The position numbers were made by a program, and so were the translations under genes. 7,682 bases of DNA, from the NCBI GenBank assembly GCA_002687335.1, contig NYZY01000064.1, positions 1-7,682 of the forward strand, given 5' to 3'. Under the pieces are notes generated by a model. That model had not been told where the DNA came from. It did no database searches and was given only the letters and a program-made list of their open reading frames with translations. This DNA comes from Chloroflexota bacterium (GTDB lineage: Bacteria > Chloroflexota > Dehalococcoidia > UBA1151 > UBA1328). Shown here in pieces: positions 5,650 to 7,682 of this stretch. The first letter of the stretch is position 1, and each line of letters begins with the position of its first letter.

Positions 5650-7085
5650 TAAACGTCCTTTTTGTGCCGACGGTTAAGTCGGGATTTCAGAGATTCACGA
5701 GCAATCAATGGAAAGTCGCGCGATAGCGTCCAGCCTGAAATAGGCGGAGGAGCTTTCTTCATCCAGCCATTAATAGAAAACGGTCGCATAAACAAATAAC
5801 CTATACGCGCTCCCCAATCAAATCGACCTCTACCCATCATCCCGATTCGCCAGGCCTTCCAAATCGCGCGTTCAGAGAATTTCGAGGTCCGTTCATTAGG
5901 ATCAGACAAGCCTTCGGCTGTTCTGTGCCTAAGTTCTAAAAGCATTCGAGGAATATTTATTTTAACTGGGCATGCTTCGTGACAGGCTCCACATAATGAT
6001 GAGGCAGCTGGTAGATCACTGGCGTCTTTGAGACCCGTTATTACAGGTGTCACGATAGCGCCTATCGGTCCTGGATAAACCCAGCCATAAGCGTGCCCTC
6101 CAACTTTTCGATATACAGGGCAAGCATTCAAACATGCTCCACATCGAATGCAATTCAAGGATTCTCTAAGGAGCGGATCTCTGAGAAGTTTATGGCGTCC
6201 ATTGTTCATGATCACTAAGTGAAATTCATCTGGGCCTTCTTCTTCATCGGGTGTTTTAGGACCGTTTACCATCGTCACATATGTAGAAATCCGTTGGCCG
6301 GTAGCCGACCTTATGAGAATTCGGAGCATCGTACTGAGATCTTGGATTGAAGGTACGATTTTCTCCATACCCATGACAGCAACGTGAATTCGAGGAACAC
6401 TTGTCGACATTCTTCCGTTGCCCTCGTTGGTTACAAGCACAATAGAACCTGACTCGGCTACGGCGAAGTTCACACCTGTCACCGACATGTCAGCGCGAGC
6501 GAAAACATCGCGGAGTTGTTCTCTCGCTAACATAGTCAATTCCGTCGCATCAGGGACTCGATCCCCATCCGTAAAATCTTTGTCTAATAAGTCAGCTACA
6601 TCCTTACGGGATTTGTGTACTGCAGGTGCAATCAGATGATACGGCGTCTCCCCCGCAAGTTGGATAATGTATTCTCCGAGGTCAGTTTCTACTGCCTCAA
6701 ATCCTGCGTCATTCATATTTTCGGCCAGAGACATCTCCTCCGAAACCATGGATTTAGACTTAATAACGGTTGCAATATCACGATCTTTGGCCAATTTGGT
6801 AATGTATTGTCGAGCTTCATCAGCGTTATCGGCGAAAAACACAGTCCCGCCGTTTTCCTCAACCTTTCCGCTGAGCATGTCCAAATAATGATCTAAATGT
6901 GCGATCGTGTGGTCTTTTATAGCCTTACCTTTAGTACGAAGTTCTTCCCAGTTGGGAGTATCGGCGGCCGCGTTGAGCCTTCCCTGGTAAAAACCTGTGT
7001 AAACATGCTCTAAGGAATTTTGAACCTGCTCATCAACGATTGTTTGAGCAGCCTTTGAGCGAAAGTTAATAGTGAGCGGTTTCAC
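5649..7085 (-). CDS. lutB: Lactate utilization iron-sulfur protein B
   Basis: Iron-sulfur and LUD-domain subunit of the lactate-oxidising LutABC complex. The product is 478 residues, essentially full family length (B. subtilis LutB is about the same). The N-terminal LUD domain covers roughly 70-295, with ADMSVTGVNFAVAESGS (198-214) and IHVAVMGMEKIVPS (233-246). The ferredoxin-like part has Cys312, 315, 318 and 322 (CIRCGACLNACPVYRKVGGH) and Cys365, 368 and 372 (LCGACHEACPVKINIP), consistent with two 4Fe-4S clusters. A conserved YGWVYPGPIGAIVTP stretch lies between them. The C-terminal tail after about 400 is basic and Trp-rich, as usual. The start is GTG at 7083-7085, overlapping the lutA TGA by four bases (GTGA), with Shine-Dalgarno GGGAAGG 7 nt upstream. 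No transmembrane segment; cytoplasmic. Nothing is missing. Confidence 0.96.
   Translation of the reverse strand: MKPLTINFRSKAAQTIVDEQVQNSLEHVYTGFYQGRLNAAADTPNWEELRTKGKAIKDHTIAHLDHYLDMLSGKVEENGGTVFFADNADEARQYITKLAKDRDIATVIKSKSMVSEEMSLAENMNDAGFEAVETDLGEYIIQLAGETPYHLIAPAVHKSRKDVADLLDKDFTDGDRVPDATELTMLAREQLRDVFARADMSVTGVNFAVAESGSIVLVTNEGNGRMSTSVPRIHVAVMGMEKIVPSIQDLSTMLRILIRSATGQRISTYVTMVNGPKTPDEEEGPDEFHLVIMNNGRHKLLRDPLLRESLNCIRCGACLNACPVYRKVGGHAYGWVYPGPIGAIVTPVITGLKDASDLPAASSLCGACHEACPVKINIPRMLLELRHRTAEGLSDPNERTSKFSERAIWKAWRIGMMGRGRFDWGARIGYLFMRPFSINGWMKKAPPPISGWTLSRDFPLIARESLKSRLNRRHKKDV
5656..5660 (-). promoter_or_regulatory. Shine-Dalgarno site of lutC
   Basis: On the minus strand AAGGA lies 6 nt before ATG, inside the last lutB codons. 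With the TAATG stop-start overlap it supports translational coupling. Confidence 0.8.
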
Positions 7086-7682
7086 TCGGTAACCTTCCCA
7101 GTTTTGCTGTTACGAATCGATTCAGAAAGGATTTCCGCTATATGGAGTACCCGTGTGGTTGATCCCCGACGTCTGAGACCTCCTTGTATCTGGTAAATAC
7201 ATCCGATATCCCCGGCCACTAACCGGTTAGCTTTAGTCGCCTCTATATTGTCGAGTTTCTCGTCCAAAATGGCCGATGATATATCTGGCATTTTTACTGA
7301 AAACGCTCCACCAAAACCGCAACACACATCAGCACGATTCATCGGGGTAATCCTGAGCCCGTCAATATTAGAAAGCATTTTCAAGGGCTGCTCATCAATT
7401 CCAATTTCACGCAGAAGGTGACAGCATTTATGATAGGTGACTTGATCTTCACACGTTCCTACTATTGCGTCACACCCGAAAAAACGGTCGATGAACTCTG
7501 TGAATTCATAAAGCCGTTCGCTCAGAGTTCTAGCTCGCTCTACAAGTCCTTGATCAGCTTTGAATAGATCGGTGTAGAAATTTCTGACCATTGCGGCGCA
7601 TGATCCAGAGGGTACGATTATCGGACCATCCACTTTTTCAAAAAGTTCTAAAAACCGTTGTGCTACAGGTAAAGATTCTGAT
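7082..7682 (-). CDS. lutA: Lactate utilization protein A (CCG-domain Fe-S oxidoreductase), N-terminus cut by window edge
   Basis: The C-terminal 199 residues of LutA, a CCG-domain iron-sulfur protein resembling the C-terminal domain of GlcF/GlpC. It forms the lactate oxidation complex with LutB and LutC. The frame stays open to the window edge (first full codon ends at 7681), encoding SESLPVAQRFLELFEKVDGP before the conserved IVPSGSC, so the GTG at 7633 is an internal Val, not the start. Visible motifs, numbered from the edge, are VPSGSCAAMVRNFY (23-36), VTYHKCCHLLREIG (81-94), the CCG motif VCCGFGGAFS (119-128) and GDIGCIYQIQGGLRRRG (157-173). Cys87, the CCG pair (120-121) and Cys161 match the CCG spacing. 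Cys86 is an extra cysteine where relatives commonly read DSCH. About 40 N-terminal residues are missing. It is the first visible gene of the lut operon, and its TGA overlaps the lutB GTG. Confidence 0.93.
   Translation of the reverse strand, partial: SESLPVAQRFLELFEKVDGPIIVPSGSCAAMVRNFYTDLFKADQGLVERARTLSERLYEFTEFIDRFFGCDAIVGTCEDQVTYHKCCHLLREIGIDEQPLKMLSNIDGLRITPMNRADVCCGFGGAFSVKMPDISSAILDEKLDNIEATKANRLVAGDIGCIYQIQGGLRRRGSTTRVLHIAEILSESIRNSKTGKVTE
7093..7099 (-). promoter_or_regulatory. Shine-Dalgarno site deciding the GTG start of lutB
   Basis: On the minus strand GGGAAGG ends 7 nt before the GTG at 7083-7085. Good spacing, and the GTGA overlap with the lutA stop, make this non-ATG start convincing. 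Confidence 0.75.

Noticed and set aside
6418..6896. Plus-strand open frames antisense to lutB
   Set aside because: Shadow frames of a full-length conserved protein; no SD and no protein-like motif pattern.
7082..7633. GTG at 7633 (minus) as the start of lutA
   Set aside because: The frame stays open to the window edge and the 16 upstream codons (SESLPVAQRFLELFEK) continue the LutA pattern before IVPSGSC. The gene is simply cut by the edge.
1..7682. CRISPR array, insertion sequence, tRNA/rRNA or prophage content
   Set aside because: No regularly spaced repeats, transposase or integrase motifs, tRNA-like folds with CCA ends, or phage genes are visible; nearly all of the window is accounted for by conserved metabolic genes.

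Overview
The window reads as a chromosomal segment of a free-living bacterium with moderate GC, densely packed and with no visible mobile DNA. My best guess at the lineage is Chloroflexota (Dehalococcoidia / SAR202-like). It rests on the guanylate kinase P-loop ending in GKD, on a class II-like EPSP synthase C-terminus, and on the catabolic gene mix. This is inference from memory of the families, not a search result. There are seven recognisable genes and no intergenic stretch longer than 111 bp.

Layout. (1) Positions 1-897, plus strand: the 3' end of aroA (shikimate pathway), followed with a 20-nt overlap by gmk (guanylate kinase); these are housekeeping genes. (2) Positions 972-3649, minus strand: two tandem paralogous M20-family amidohydrolases, 5 bp apart and very likely co-transcribed. 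(3) Positions 3650-3760: a 111-bp divergent intergenic region with a perfect TATAAT box 7 bp before the glycerate kinase ATG, and a 20-bp palindrome centred near -38. (4) Positions 3761-4897, plus strand: glycerate kinase (GK-I family). (5) Positions 4900-7682, minus strand: lutC, lutB and the 3' part of lutA, the three-component lactate oxidation system, with 4-nt and 1-nt gene overlaps. lutA runs off the right edge, so the operon's promoter and any permease or regulator lie outside the window.

How the genes may work together. LutABC oxidises L-lactate to pyruvate, and glycerate kinase feeds glycerate into lower glycolysis, so both handle small 2-hydroxy acids. The two M20 enzymes hydrolyse amide bonds of unknown N-acyl compounds. 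The region after gmk therefore looks like a small-organic-acid and amide catabolic island. Its gene families are all known; the combination, the shared insertion in the M20 pair, and the leaderless, palindrome-associated glycerate kinase promoter are the parts worth a second look. I did not find a clearly new system, CRISPR array, RNA gene or insertion sequence.
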